NCBI GenBank assembly: GCA_050084515.1
Contig: CM114273.1
Span: forward strand, 15,376,001 to 15,440,000
Reading direction: 5' to 3'
DNA length: 64,000 nt
Origin: Blasia pusilla
Lineage: Eukaryota > Marchantiophyta > Marchantiopsida > Blasiales
Position numbers and translations under genes: made by a program. Under the pieces are notes generated by a model, which was given only the letters and a program-made list of their open reading frames with translations, had not been told where the DNA came from and made no database searches. Below, in pieces: positions 45,183 through 57,498 of this stretch; within the stretch, counting starts at the first letter, position 1; the number at the start of each line of letters is the position of its first letter.

Positions 45183-45420
45183 GCTCTAATACCAAGTAGA
45201 AAATTATTGAACGAGTGTAACTGATGGGATACTTCTCTCTCTCACACACATCACCATGAAGAACAATTTTTTTCAACAAGAGAATAAGCGGAGAATCGAC
45301 CACTTCTCAATTATATAAGATATGTACAAGCAACCCTGACCACAGTCTCAAATCTATAATAAATGTGGTTAACCAACCATAATTAAGATCATCGTAGATA
45401 ACTAACTAACCAAGATAAAT
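45183..45420 (-). repeat. Probable copia-type LTR end with primer-binding site
   Basis: On the minus strand TTGGTATTAGAGC (45,195-45,183) matches the initiator tRNA-Met primer site TGGTATCAGAGC with one change. The DNA before it (45,420-45,196) has a TATATAATTG box near 45,310-45,320 and polypyrimidine/AT character typical of plant copia LTRs. The opposite LTR and the LTR start are not resolved. Confidence 0.45.
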
Positions 45421-48400
45421 CTTTCTTATGTTTTGTGAGTGTAAAAATTCAGGTTCCATTTTCTAGTTGTTCAAGTGTAATGCAAATATGTATTGTCATA
45501 AAAAGATTCCTCATCATTGTACAAGGATGCATTTGTAAATTATCACCAATTTAGCACTTGATTTTTACTTATGGATATAATGATATTCAAAATTATTGGT
45601 TGTTTCCTTGCAAATGTCTTATCAATCGAGCTCTCTTTACATAGTTTTCAAATTGCTAAACAACTTTACTTTGAAAATACATATCCTCCAAATCCTAAGG
45701 ATATATAAAAGGATATGAGTGTTTTGCTTCATATTCATGGTCTAAAACCATATCTCCTACTCTACATTGTCTCTCCCAACCCTCTAAAACTTCAAGTTTG
45801 GCTCAAACCCGAGCGCAAGTTTGTTTGCCATATTTATTTGATGTGAATCTAGTTCCACGAGCTAAAGTTTCATGGCTAGTCATTCCAACCTTCTTTTCAA
45901 TCTTAAATGGTGAAAATTAGTTTCAAATAGGTAGCCTTTATAAAGGATGTGAATTCTATCAAAGCCTTACCCTCAACCCCTTGTGTATGGACTTATCTAT
46001 TACATGGGTGGAATTGATCCCCAAACTAGTCAGGGATAATCTTTTTATGTATCTCCATGTCCATGGAGATGATATGATTGCACCTTATAGTTTTACAAGG
46101 AAGAACATTCTATCAACAAAAAAATCATCAAGTATGCATGCACATCTAAAAGGAGCATATATAAGGGACTTATAACGTCTTCCAACAAAGGTATTTCATG
46201 TCGTAACGTAAATCTCTACTAAAGCGTTATGTAATTCGAATATGCAGTAGACATGATGATTTATCATCCAAGACATAAGTGTGGAGTGCATATAATATTG
46301 GAATTATGTTGGTGTAATGGTGGTCAATAGGAAACTAAGGCGATATCCTTTTAAGAGGGAGATGTGAGCCTTAGATTCTTCCCATACGATGGAGATATTC
46401 GATTATCTCCATTCTCATTTTTTGGAGTTTCTTGCTACAATGGCAAGGAGGAAGTGTGAGCCAAGCAGTTGTCCATTTTTTTATATTGATTTCTTGTTCC
46501 AATTCCTCGCCAACCTCCAACAAAAGATTGGTTTGGCCCTTCAAAGGATTCAAAGGGTACAAGTAGATGCGATATAACAAACCATTATGGCACTAAGTGC
46601 TACTTCAATCATAAGTTTCAAGCTTTCAATCAAAGTGTCTCTTGGTCTAGAGCCAAACTTTTTGATTATATAGTTTTGTCGATCCTAAATGGAGAACAAG
46701 CCCCATTAGTATTGAGGGTTATTCCCTTTCTTAGAGAATTTTTCCTTCTCTGGTTTTTTGTTTTTTTACCATGATTGGGGATTTCCCCACACATATTCAT
46801 CCAATAAAACCAGGAGTGTGGAAATCGAAATACTTGGAATCTAAAATGAATCCTTGCAATATGAGAAGTCATTTATTTCAAAAAAATTTGATGTGAGAGT
46901 ATATCCCCTTAATATCCATCCTCCACTCCAAGACATGGAGATATATAATTGTAGAGAAACCAACAAGTATTTCATACTACTCTGTAGTGAACATACCACT
47001 ATAAAGTCTTGCAAGATATCACTCTATTTTAAGATACAAAAAAGATAATTGTTTCATAATTATATCATGATGAAGATGTCGGAGGCAATGCTTGGGCCCC
47101 AACTTTACTAAAGGAGAACAACATCAAGTACAATGGATGAGTTATTAGAGTTTCTTTTACATTTTATAGACAATATTTGAATATGTTGAAGGGATAATGA
47201 TATGTCAGTCTTTACACAACAATGTAGATATAATCACATGGAAAGAGCTTTGATACATATTTGACTTCTAATATATGTTGTATAAAGGGATTCAAAGGGG
47301 TTTCAACTCACCTACTTTGTTGACGAAAGTGGACTAGAGAGAGATATCAATCCATGGGCCATAATTTGCAAACAAGGAAAATTTTGGTGAGCAACTAATC
47401 AATAGGCATTGAGTTGTGATAATAAAGATTGTGATGGCATTTGGACCTATTGTCAAACTAACATAACATGTTACAAGACTAGACAGAATTGGCACTACGA
47501 CAATACGTTAGCCAATATCATAACTATTAGGGCCTTCTTACATGATGACAAGTACTTATGAAGAAGTCTACTATGAACATACAAGAAATTATAAATGATA
47601 ATTTCTTAAAGAGGAATCTCAAATAGGCAAGACCACTCAAATGTAATTTTCAAAGGAGGCAAATTGAACGTAATTATCAAAGGAGGAAATTTTGGTAAAC
47701 GTGTCCAACATGGAAGCAAGAGAATAATGACATGGAGGGGGTAAAACAATGAATGAAGGAGCAAGAGGAATGGTTACGAAGAAAAAATGCCAAGCCTCAA
47801 TGTCAATAGTGGTTAACATCAAAAGGACCACATTGTGAAGATTCATAGTATTCAAACCATAAATTTACAAAATCATTACAGACCCGTTTGCGTGATAGGA
47901 GATAAGTTTTTTGCATAACACATATTCATGATAAAAAACAAAAAAACAACAAAAAGTTGAGGTAGGGGATAGAGAATGCAAAAGCGTATCAAGTACAAAT
48001 TTTTGTTTCGAACAACAATTTTGTCGTGAAGAATTTATGAGACATAGGCCAAGCAATAGCCTTCCAAAAACCTAGGTTGAACACTATTACATGTTTTCCC
48101 TTTAAGAGACAAAAAAGTAACTCCATATTTATCATTTTGAGCATATTCACTGACCAAAATTGGTTAATATTTTCTTTGAATATGCATGGTCGCCAACTAT
48201 GGCCGTAGTGCCTAATCAAGCCCTGAACATCCTCTAACGGGCCCCCATCACCCTTTTATTAGAGGAAAGTCTTATTTCCTCCCTTTGGGGCACATATTGT
48301 CGATCCATGTCCTTTTCATCTTGACCCGAAGTGTTACCATTAGCAATGGATATCCCCTACGTTGAACCACAAGCTTTTGCTCAATTGCCTAGTGAAACCT

Positions 48401-48517
48401 GGATGCTCTCCCGGGCCTCCGCATCTCACCCTGACGTGTCGCTTTTAGGGTAATGAGAGTCAAAAGGAGTGTGAATAAGGGCCAAATTCCATGCACATGA
48501 GAAACCGACGACCATAG
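45421..48517. other. AT-rich DNA, not recognised
   Basis: Short frames with protein-like stretches occur (for example 46,389-46,680 plus; 47,989-48,219 minus), but I recognise no family. A 27-bp tandem repeat lies at 47,641-47,694. The composition turns GC-richer after about 48,240, at the edge of the chromovirus array. Confidence 0.5.
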
Positions 48518-49522
48518 TGTCGTGCGCCTACTCTCCTCAAATGTCAATCTCAGTGTTGTGAAAGCGTACGTTCAGTAGAACATACTCTCATTATCAATCT
48601 GCACCCAAACGCACTCACATTAGTCTGGATTAGGTTCAAGCGTCCTTCCAACCCACTGAGTCCTCAACTCGGTACCTCATCAAGCTTAACCTTCCCTCAT
48701 TCATAGGTTCCCAACAAGGGCAAGTCTTTCAAGACTTGGGACAGACTTTCTCGTTAGTCCATACACCTAAAACGGTGTTTGCGCACCTAGCGATCCCAAC
48801 TGTCCAACGGACCTTGCACAAGTTCCCAACCAAGACTCAACAATATGAGTCGCAAGTTGGAATCCAATAGGGACCTCCGAAATCCACTATATTGGACTTT
48901 GTTCGGTCTCGAATCCCAATGCCAAACTCCCGATCTCTTCCGTGCCCTTTAGTCACCCCGCGGCACCCAAAGTGGGGTTCGAGTGCTAAGCACCCTTGGA
49001 GATCTTCCCCCCTTACTAGTACTTGTTGGGATTCTCGAGGTCCCTCTACCTTTGGGAAGGCGCACCCTGGCCCCTCTTTTTGGCCCTCAACCCAACTCCC
49101 TATAGAATTGGTTTTGGCCCATATATCGGCTTTTGCTAAAGCGTTTTCCAAGATCTTTGGTGCGTTGGAACCAAATCTGCATAAGCTTTCTAGCGATACC
49201 TTATTGTTTCCAAACGCATATTGGGACTAAAAGTTATGGTTAAAAGTAGAGTGAGAAACTCCAAACGCTAGTCGCGTCCCAAGTCCGGTTCTCACCCCTT
49301 CGTTGCATCTGCTTTCGAGATTTGACTCCCTGAAGTCGGGGTTCTGCGTTTGGTTCCGGTCTCCTTAGTCACGACCATAAACAGATGAAACACTTGGATG
49401 CTCATTGCGCTCGTGTCTCGCACTTGTGTTTCTCTAACTCCAAAGCGCAAACCATCCTAGCGTGAGTTTGCTAGCGTTTGGATGTTCCGCTTGGCGCTCG
49501 TTTGGTTATGAGGGTTGCGACA
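48518..49522 (-). repeat. Chromovirus LTR a
   Basis: TGTCGTGCGCC at 48,518 to GGGTTGCGACA at 49,522. In the minus sense it is preceded by the polypurine run AAAGAGGGATGAG (about 49,523-49,535). It has the same length and landmarks as LTR b. Confidence 0.85.
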
Positions 49523-50173
49523 CTCATCCCTCTTTAGCGATTGATGCCCTCATCAATGTAAAACTTTTTAATGTCAAGTCATTTTGGGAAAGCCAACACC
49601 TTGACATCGAATTGCGTTATGGTAGCTTATCTGCAATTCCTCTTTTGGCTCAAGTCTTAGGTTGTCGCCTGCAACACTTAGCATTGTTTAGCATCTCCTC
49701 TTTAATGAGCCTAGACCGATCCTCAACCAATATAACCTTTCAAATAAGCCAACTAAGGTTGCTACCTAAGACTTCTCTTGCTCATAATTTGTAAATATCT
49801 CACGTGTTTATAAGGTACACAATTTGTACTACTATTGGGTCGCTCTCGTATTCAACTTAGGCGTGTCACTAAGTTCACTCATGCATTCACGAGTGAGATC
49901 ACCCCAAGCATCAAGAGAGAGTGAGTTTCCCCGGTGACGCTAGGGTGAGCCCAAGTGTTAGTTACCCAACACTTGGTCTTGTTCTAGGTACTTATCCGAA
50001 TACAAGCTCTCGCATCAAATACTCCTTGTCTATCTTCTTGAGTGACATCCTAAGCACATGAGGAACCACTAATTGCACTACCAAGACAATTTGCAAATAA
50101 CACAAGCATCAAATCTCCAAATTCATGCATTCCTTTATTGCAACACTAGCATGTTCTAGTTACAACGGCCTTT
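49523..50173 (-). other. 3'-UTR segment between LTRs a and b
   Basis: About 650 bp homologous to 51,180-51,830, the 3' untranslated part of element D (shared GATGTCCTCATCAA, AATTCCTCTTTTGGCT, GTCTTAGGTT, CAACACTTGGTC). It is all that remains of an internal region whose rest was deleted. Confidence 0.75.
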
Positions 50174-51179
50174 TGTCGTGCGCCTACTCTCCTTGAACGT
50201 TAATCTTGTTTGTTGCGGAAGCGTGCGTTCAGTAGGTCACGCTCTCAACGCTGATCTGCATCCAAACACGCACTTCGGTTAGTCGAATCTTGGATCGATC
50301 AGCGGGATTACTTTCCGAGTTCTCGTCTCGGACTTCTCTTCAAGCTCAACCTTCCTAGTTTCGCGGTTTCAACACGGGCAAGTCTCAAAGACTTGGGATG
50401 ATTTTTTTGGTCGGTTCAGAACTCAAACGGCGTTTCGCGCTTAGCGGTTCCAATCGTCCGATGAACATCCAATGAGTTCCTCACCAAGACTCGCACGAAG
50501 TGAATTGGTTGGAATCCAAGTGTGGCGACAAAGTCCACTCCCTTGATCAGGTTTGTTTTGGGTTTCGCGCCAAACTCCCGCTTTCATCCCGTGCCTCAAA
50601 CGCCGTTTGGCGCCCAAAGTGGGGTTTCGTTTCCCGAGACATCTCAGAGAAGGTACCCTTACTAGTACTTCTGGGGATCTCCGGGGCCCCTACATTTAGG
50701 GAAAGACACCGGGCCCCTCCATTGGCCTCAACCCGATTGCTCTCTGAATCGTTTTCGGCCAATATCTCAGCCTGTACTTATGCGTTTGCTGAGATCTTTG
50801 GTGCATTGGAAGCGTCTCAAGATCAGCTTTCCAACGCGCCCTTACTTGTCCTGAACGCATCTCGGAGCTCAACGTTATGGTCCTAAACACAGTCAGATTC
50901 TCCCAAACGCTAGCCGTGTTCCAAATCGGTTCTCACCTCCTTGGCAACCAACCTCCGAGACTCAACTCTTCTCAAGTCTCGCTCGCGTTTGGTCTAGGTT
51001 TCTGGTCGCGACCACTAATGCATGAAACGCACAACTATGTTCCACGCTTCGCCTCTTAGACTTTTCCAAGAGACTCTTCCAAACGCTCTCCAAAGCGCAA
51101 ACCTCGCGGCGTGAGTTCCTTTGAGTTTCGATGTTTCGCTTGCGCGATTTGGTGTTGTTTGGTTATGAGGGTCGCGACA
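50174..51179 (-). repeat. Chromovirus LTR b (3' LTR of element D)
   Basis: TGTCGTGCGCC at 50,174 to GGTCGCGACA at 51,179. It is preceded in the minus sense by the polypurine tract AAGGAGGGGTGAG (51,180-51,192). Confidence 0.85.
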
Positions 51180-51802
51180 CTCACCCCTCCTTAGAAGGTT
51201 GATGTCCTCATCAACGCAAACCTTATTGATGTTAAGTTCGGGAAGCCGACCCTTAACACGTAATCGCGTTCGTAGCTAACCCGCAATTCCTCTTTTGGCT
51301 TAAGTCTTAGGTTTGTCGCTGCAAAAGACTTAGACTTATTAGCTTCGCTTTTCGATGAGCCTAGACTAGTTCTCGCCAAACTAATCTAACTATCAAAATA
51401 AGCTCACTAAGTCCGCAACCTAACACTTCACTCACTATTTGTAAACAACCACTGTCTACCTAGCCAACTCAGACTACTTTTGGGTCACCAGATTCCACCT
51501 AGGCGCGTCACTAAGTTCAGTCATGAAACATGAATGAGATCACCACAAACCCCAAGATGACTCATCCGCCTCGCCGACGTTAGGGCGAGCCCAAATGCTA
51601 GTACTTCAACACTTGGTCCCGATCTAGATGCCTTATCTCGAATACAAGCTCTCACCTCAAATACTCATTGTTTGGTCACCTTGACTTACATCCTAAGCAT
51701 ATGAAGAACTACTCATTGCCTTGCACAAACCAAACTCAAAATTACAATACAAGCATCGAATCTCCAAATCCATGTCTTCTTTATTGCAACAACTAAACCT
51801 TT

Positions 51803-53170
51803 CTAGTTACAACGGGTTATCGCCCAAGCTTTCCGGTCACAAGTTATGTCCATTGCTTCACCATGTACTAACGCGACGTGCCTTTCTTGCATCCATCTGA
51901 AGTCACGCAATGCTTTTTGCGCATGTTCTAGATCCGCCTCCGCAATCCAAGTCGCCTCTTTCACATGATAGTTTTTTCCACTTGACCAAGTACTCAGATT
52001 TGGTGGCCCTACGCCTGGAACGCAGAATAGTCTCAACCTCAACTCGTTCCTCATTTCTGATGACCGGTTGTGGTCTCAACATCCTCCTTCGCCCGACGAC
52101 ATTGTCTTGAAGATACTCTTCAATAATGACACATGGAAAGTCGGGTGAATCTTGAACTCGTTTGGCTCCAACGTACACATCCTCAAACGGCTTTGCCTTG
52201 ATCACATACGGTCCAAAGATACTTGGTCGACAATTTCGCAGACAATTCTTTCGAAGAGTGAGATTCTTAACACTCAACCACACTTGTTCCCCAACTTGAA
52301 ACTCACATGGCGCCGACTTTTGTTAGCATGCTTTACGCACCTTAGTTGAGCCTTGGCGAGACTTTCTCTCGCCGCTCTTGTCGTTCTGCATTTCCACTAA
52401 CAAACATTCCGCCGTTGTTTGACGAGTGTGTGTCGATGTATTGCCCTTTGAAAGAGCTAAGTCAAGAGGCCCTTCTGGTTCTCTTTGATACGCAAGAAAC
52501 GGAGATTCTCCGTTGCAGAATGCTTAGTCGAGTTGTAACAATACTCAGCCATACTTAACCACTTGGCCCAATCTCTTTGGTCCGCACTCACGTAATTCCG
52601 TAAGTATTGGTTTACGACCGAAGTTTACTTTTTTTTCCGCTTGCCCATCCGTTTGAGGATGGAAGGCCGCATTTAAAGCCGAGTTTGGTCCGGAACCTCC
52701 GAATAGATGTTTCAAAAGGCATCGTAAACTTCGGATCCCGATCGACACAATGCTCCTAGGCAATCCGCGGCGCACGCCACCAACCATCCAGGAATAGTCG
52801 GAAGTCGCAGAGGCCGTCGCACTCTCTCGCCGGCACAAACCTCCCCAACTTGCTAAACCGATCAACTATCACAAGTATAGCGTTGTATCCCTCGGGATTC
52901 GGAAGACTCGTAATGAAATCCATGCTAATGCTTTGCAAGGGTCCCTCCGGATTGGCAAAGGATGAAGTAAACCTTGTTTTTCTTCGATAAGACACGCGTT
53001 CGCCTGGGCAGTCACGATGTTTTCACATATTGAGCAACATCTTCCTTCATGTTGGGCCAGAAGAACCTCTTAGACAAAACAAAGAAGAGTGGATTTCTCC
53101 CTTTGTGTCCCGCCAAAGGTCCATCATGACATTCCACAAACACCTTGGTTCGTAGCTTGCCTTGGCCTAC
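51803..53170 (-). pseudogene. Integrase and chromodomain of element D
   Basis: The frame 52,756-52,995 has GPLQSISMDFITSLPNPEGYNAILVIVDRFSKLGRF, the integrase core with its first Asp. Then NAAFHPQTDGQAEKKVNF near 52,640 holds the Glu. The frame 51,903-52,283 runs from WLSVKNLTLRKNCLRNC through FGPYVIKA (integrase C-terminal domain) to a chromodomain, VETILRSRRRATKSEYLVKWKKL (near 52,045-51,975). Chromodomains read methylated histone H3 and target chromoviruses to heterochromatin. Frameshifts occur near 52,330 and 52,750. Confidence 0.8.
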
Positions 53171-54660
53171 ATAGATCCCGCTCGCTTAAACCTTAGCAAG
53201 CCGTGTCTCAAACTCAGATTGGCCACCTTTTCGCCCCGCTTTAACTTCCCAAGGTACTCCTCGCTTGCTTATCCTTCATGTATCCTTCACTTAATCCTTC
53301 TTTCCAGTGTCTGTTTCATTAGGGAACATTGCTCTCAACACTGTGTGTCGCCGATGGCATGTGTTCATCCTCGCGACTTAACGATCCTGGAATGACATTG
53401 TCTTTCCCGGCTTGTGGATTAGCTCCACATTCATCAACGCCAAGGTATCATGCCACCGGTTGTTTTGGCGCCACGCGATCCTGGTCTCAAAATACTTGAG
53501 CGATATGTTATCGGTGAATACCGAGTCCCGTGAAGTCCCAAATAGTGACGCCACTTCCTCAAGCAATGAACCACCGCAAACAACTCTTTCTCATGAGTAG
53601 GCCATCTCCTTTCGGTGTCGGTCAGCTTCTTGCTTTCGTGATGCTACTGTGTCTCCTTTTGCACCAACATTCCCGCAATCGCGAAATCACTAGCATCCGT
53701 GGTGCACTCGAACGGTTGTTCAAACTCCGCAGCTTTCAGAATCGTTCTCGCGAGAGGATCTCTTTGACTCGATTGAACGCTTTATCCACTTCCTCGGTCC
53801 ATGTAGTATTGGCAAACTTTGCGGTCCAATCCGTGAGAGGTTTCACTATGCCCGAAAAATTCTTCACGTATGTCCGTAAAATCGATACTCCGATGAACCT
53901 TCGTGATCCCTTCACCGTGGAAGGCGGTTCCCATTCGCAATCGCGCTCACCTTTTCCATGTCCGACTCACTCCATCCGCAGATCGACCACATGTCCCAAG
54001 AACTTGATCTTCGCCAAACCGAACTCACTTTATCCGCATTCGCGATACTTTTGTTCGCCTAAGTTTCTCAAACACCGCTTCTTCAAATGTCGAGCGTGCT
54101 CCTCTAGTGTTTTCGAATAGATGAGTATGTCATCTATATAGATGATCACAAACTCATCCGTCTCCTTGTGAAAGATGGAGTTCATCAAAGTGGTAAACGC
54201 CGGAGGCGCATTACAAAGACCGAAAGGCATTACTACAAACTCGAACGAACCGTATCTCGCCCTACAGTGCAGTCTTTCTACATCCGCTTCGCAATCCGAA
54301 CTGATAATATCCTGATTTCAGGTCAATCCGCTGAAATACTTGGCACCCGACAATCGATCAAAGAGGCATCCATCCTCGGTAGAGGATAGTTATTCTTACC
54401 GTCACTTTATTCAGCGCCCGATAATCAACACAGAGTCTCAACTTCCCATCCTTCTTCTTGACAAAGAGGACGGGCGCCCCATAAGGTGACTTGCTCTGCT
54501 CGGATGTAACCCCTCTCTAGGAGTTCACCCAACTGTTTCTTCAACTCAGCAAGTTCCTCTTGATTCAACCTATATGGTGCCTTTGAAGGTGGTTGAGATC
54601 CTGGTATCACCTCTATCTTATGATCAACCGCCCTATGTGGTGGCAACTCACTGAAGCTCC
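53171..54660 (-). pseudogene. Reverse transcriptase and RNase H of element D
   Basis: PPHRAVDHKIEVIPGSQPPSKAPYRLNQEELAELKKQL at 54,425-54,646 is the RT N-terminus. MPFGLCNAPPAFTTLMNSIF and YIIYIDDILIYS-type sequence with YIDD at 54,129-54,140 give the catalytic part. RNase H pieces lie at 53,378-53,800, including SLKYFETRIAWRQNNRWHDTLALMNVELIHKPGK. Frame changes occur about every 200 bp. Confidence 0.8.
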
Positions 54661-54887
54661 TTAGTCAACACATCTTCAAATTCTTTCACAACTCTCTTGA
54701 GTGTTTCAGGATCTCCTTGAAGCTGAGTTCTGATCTCTCTGATCTTGCGCTTGCTTCATCCTCTACTGCCTCATCAAGCAAAGGAATCCTTCCTCTAACT
54801 CGGCCAAACTCGCCCTCGTGATGGCGTTCACCAACTCCGCTCTTTCTAGGCACCTCACTTAACCAATCGACGTCCGTCCGCTTGCCG

Positions 54888-55481
54888 CTAACCAAGACGC
54901 TTAACCTCAAAGGTCTCCGCCGGTTCCACCTCATACGCATCCAAGAACGTGTTCCCCAAGACTCCGTCGATTCCGTCCATCTCGCAAACTGTAAAATTCT
55001 CTTTCAACTCAAACACTCCGCATCTCACAACTAGCCCTAAAACCAGATCTGATGTCTGGTGGGATTTTCCTCCCGCGAATCTTACCCTAATGGGTTCATC
55101 CGCTTTGGTGGTGGGCAATCCCAACGTTTTTACGATTCTCGGACTCAAGAATGAGTGCGAAGCACCTGTATCAACGAGCAACATCACATCGCGATTAGCG
55201 ATCTTGGATCCTAGGTAAACCAAATTGGGCGTTCTCTTGGTGACTTGTAGAGATGTATCTAGATCTCCCTCCGATAAATGCTTAGCGGCAAACGCAATCA
55301 TACTCGGTTTACTAACCTTAGGCCTCACACATTCCTTAGCCATATGCCCGGGTTCGCCACAATTATAACAAATCACTTTGGCATTCGTTGACTTCAGAAC
55401 GGCGGTCCCTTCGGCTTTATGCGTTGAGTTCCACTGCTTTCGGGGGCGAGACCCTCCGTGGTCGCGCCACCCCCATTCCAA
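54888..55481 (-). pseudogene. Zinc knuckle and protease of element D
   Basis: A 197-codon frame holds CYNCGEPGHMAKEC (canonical CX2CX4HX4C) and then LLVDTGASHSFLS, the D-T-G-A active site of a retroviral-type aspartic protease. LGLVVRCGVFELKENFTV and GVLGNTFLDAYEVEPAETF follow. This is the longest undamaged piece of D. Confidence 0.85.
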
Positions 55482-56430
55482 ACCCTCTTGATGTCCCTTT
55501 ATTCTTCAGAATTTAGAAAACTTTTTGTCTCAAAGGGTTTCGGGTGTTGGACCTCATCGCCCCCAATCCGCTCGGCTAGTCTCAAGAGGTCCGCGACGCC
55601 TCTCGGGATGTGAGGCATACGAAAGAGAGCCTTCAAAGCACTCGGTTTGAGCCCACTTAGGAAGATCACCTTTTAGTATGTTCGTCGCGGAAAGTGCACT
55701 CATGAGCGCACTAAACTCTCGCACATAAGCACCAAGTGATCCACTCGCGCAACCTCACCACCTCCATGCCATCGCGGTACTCCCGATATTCCGGAGTGAA
55801 TCGGTTCCCAATCAACCTTGAAATCTTCCCAACTCAACGTTTTCCCATGACCTAGATGTTCTTTGCGGTGAGCCGCCCACCAATGGAGAGCGTGATCCTT
55901 CGTAAACGTGACCGCCATGGGCCACCTTTGTCTTGTTCATCCGCTTTTGCGCTCGGAATAGAGTTCGAGTTCCGTTAGAAACTCGCTCACTTTCCGAGAA
56001 CGCCCATTCCTCGTGAATGGCGTTGGCAAATTAGTCTTACAAAGCTTCTTGCCGTAACTAGAGGCTCCATTTGACTTGAATTCGAGATCACCTTGCTCGT
56101 TTCAGCCATCTGGTCCGCCATCACCTTCATCACTCCCATCATTTGGGCATAAAAGGCCGGTCGTTTAAGTTTGGACCCAAGGTCCCGCGGAAAGATTTTC
56201 GGTTGGAACATCCTCATGTCGGGACTCGCACTTCGGGAGTCGCAAATTCCACCTCCGGCTCTCGGTCCGTCATTGATTCGTCTCTTGGCTTTTTGCTTTG
56301 ACTCGCGGTTTCTCGGTTCTTCGCCCTGGTCGCCATTTGCGAAGTCGCCGCTTTTCTCAGATCTCCTCCTCGCTCTTGCGTTCCTCCTCGGCGCCGCGGT
56401 CTTCCGGCTACCTTGAGTTCTCCCCAAACG
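55482..56430 (-). pseudogene. gag of element D
   Basis: The frame 55,987-56,427 has a basic N-terminus (KTAAPRRNARARRRSEKSG), LKRPAFYAQMMGVMKVMADQM and SQMEPLV. The frame 55,700-55,918 has VTFTKDHALHWWAAHRKEHLG and SWEDFKVDW, the capsid-like block also seen in G and in the inverted piece at 59,940-60,735. Frameshifted in several places. Confidence 0.75.
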
Positions 56431-56486
56431 CCCAGATCTTCAACGACCCCAAGTTCACGCTCATCAAGGAATTGCTCGATACCACG

Positions 56487-57498
56487 GTCGCGGCGCCTAC
56501 TCTCCTTGAACGTTAATCTTGTTTGTTGCGGAAGCGCATGCGCTCGTGAGGTCACGCTCTCAACGCTGATCCGCATCCAAACACGCACTTCGGTTAGTCG
56601 GATCTTGGATCGATCAGCGGGATTACTTTCCGAGTTCTCGCCTCGGACTCTCTCTTCAAGCTCAACCTTCCTAGTTTCGCGGTTTCCAACACGGGCAAGT
56701 CTCAAAGACTTGGGGAGACTTTTCTGGTCGGTTCAGAACTCAAACGGCGTTTCGCGCCTTAGCGGTTCCAATGTCCGATGAACATCCAATGAGTTCCTCA
56801 CCAAGACTCGCACGGTGAATTGGTTGGAATCCAAGTGTGGCGCATAAAGTCCACTCCTTGATCAGGTTTGTTTCGGTTTCGCGCTAAACTCCCGTTTCAT
56901 CCCCGTGCCTCAAACGCCGCTTGGCGCCCAAAGTGGGGTTTCGTTTCCCGAGACATCTCAGAGAAGGTACTCCCTTACTAGTACTTCTGGGGATCTCCGG
57001 GGCCCCTACATTTAGGAAAGACACCGGGCCCTCCACTGGCCCTCAACCCGATTGCTCTCTGAATCGTTTTCGGCCAATATCTCAGCCTGTACTTATGCGT
57101 TTGCTGAGATCTTTGGTGCATTGGAAGCGTCTCAAGATCAGCTTTCCAACGCGCCCTTACTTGTCCCGAACGCATCTCGGAGCTCAACGTTATGGTCCTA
57201 GACACAGTCAGATTCTCCCAAACGCTAGCCGTGTTCCAAACTGGTTCTCACCTCCTTGGCAACCAACCTCCGAGACTCAACTCTTCTCAAGTCTCGCTCG
57301 CGTTTGGTCTAGGTTTCCTGGTCGCGACCACTAATGCATGAAACGCACAACTATGTTCCACGTTTCGTCTCTTAGACTTTTCCAAGAGACTCTTCCAAAC
57401 GCCTCTCCAAAGCGCAAACCTCGCGGCGTGAGTTCCTTTGAGTTCTGATGTTTCGCTTGGCGCGTATTTGGTGTTGTTTGGTTATGAGGGTCGCGACA
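56487..57498 (-). repeat. Chromovirus LTR c (between E and D)
   Basis: It runs from about CGGTCGCGGCGCC (degenerate LTR end, 56,487) to GGTCGCGACA (57,498). It is almost identical to LTR b over long blocks (for example 50,617-51,060 with 56,931-57,370). It serves as 5' LTR of D and 3' LTR of E. Confidence 0.85.

Larger units (their letters stand above)
51180..56486 (-). mobile_element. Element D internal region (chromovirus)
   Basis: From 56,486 downwards: primer-binding site TGGTATCGAGC (56,484-56,474), gag, zinc knuckle, protease, RT, RNase H, integrase, chromodomain and a 650-bp 3' UTR ending in a polypurine tract. It shares LTR c (5') and LTR b (3') with its neighbours. Many single-base frameshifts break each domain. 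Confidence 0.85.
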
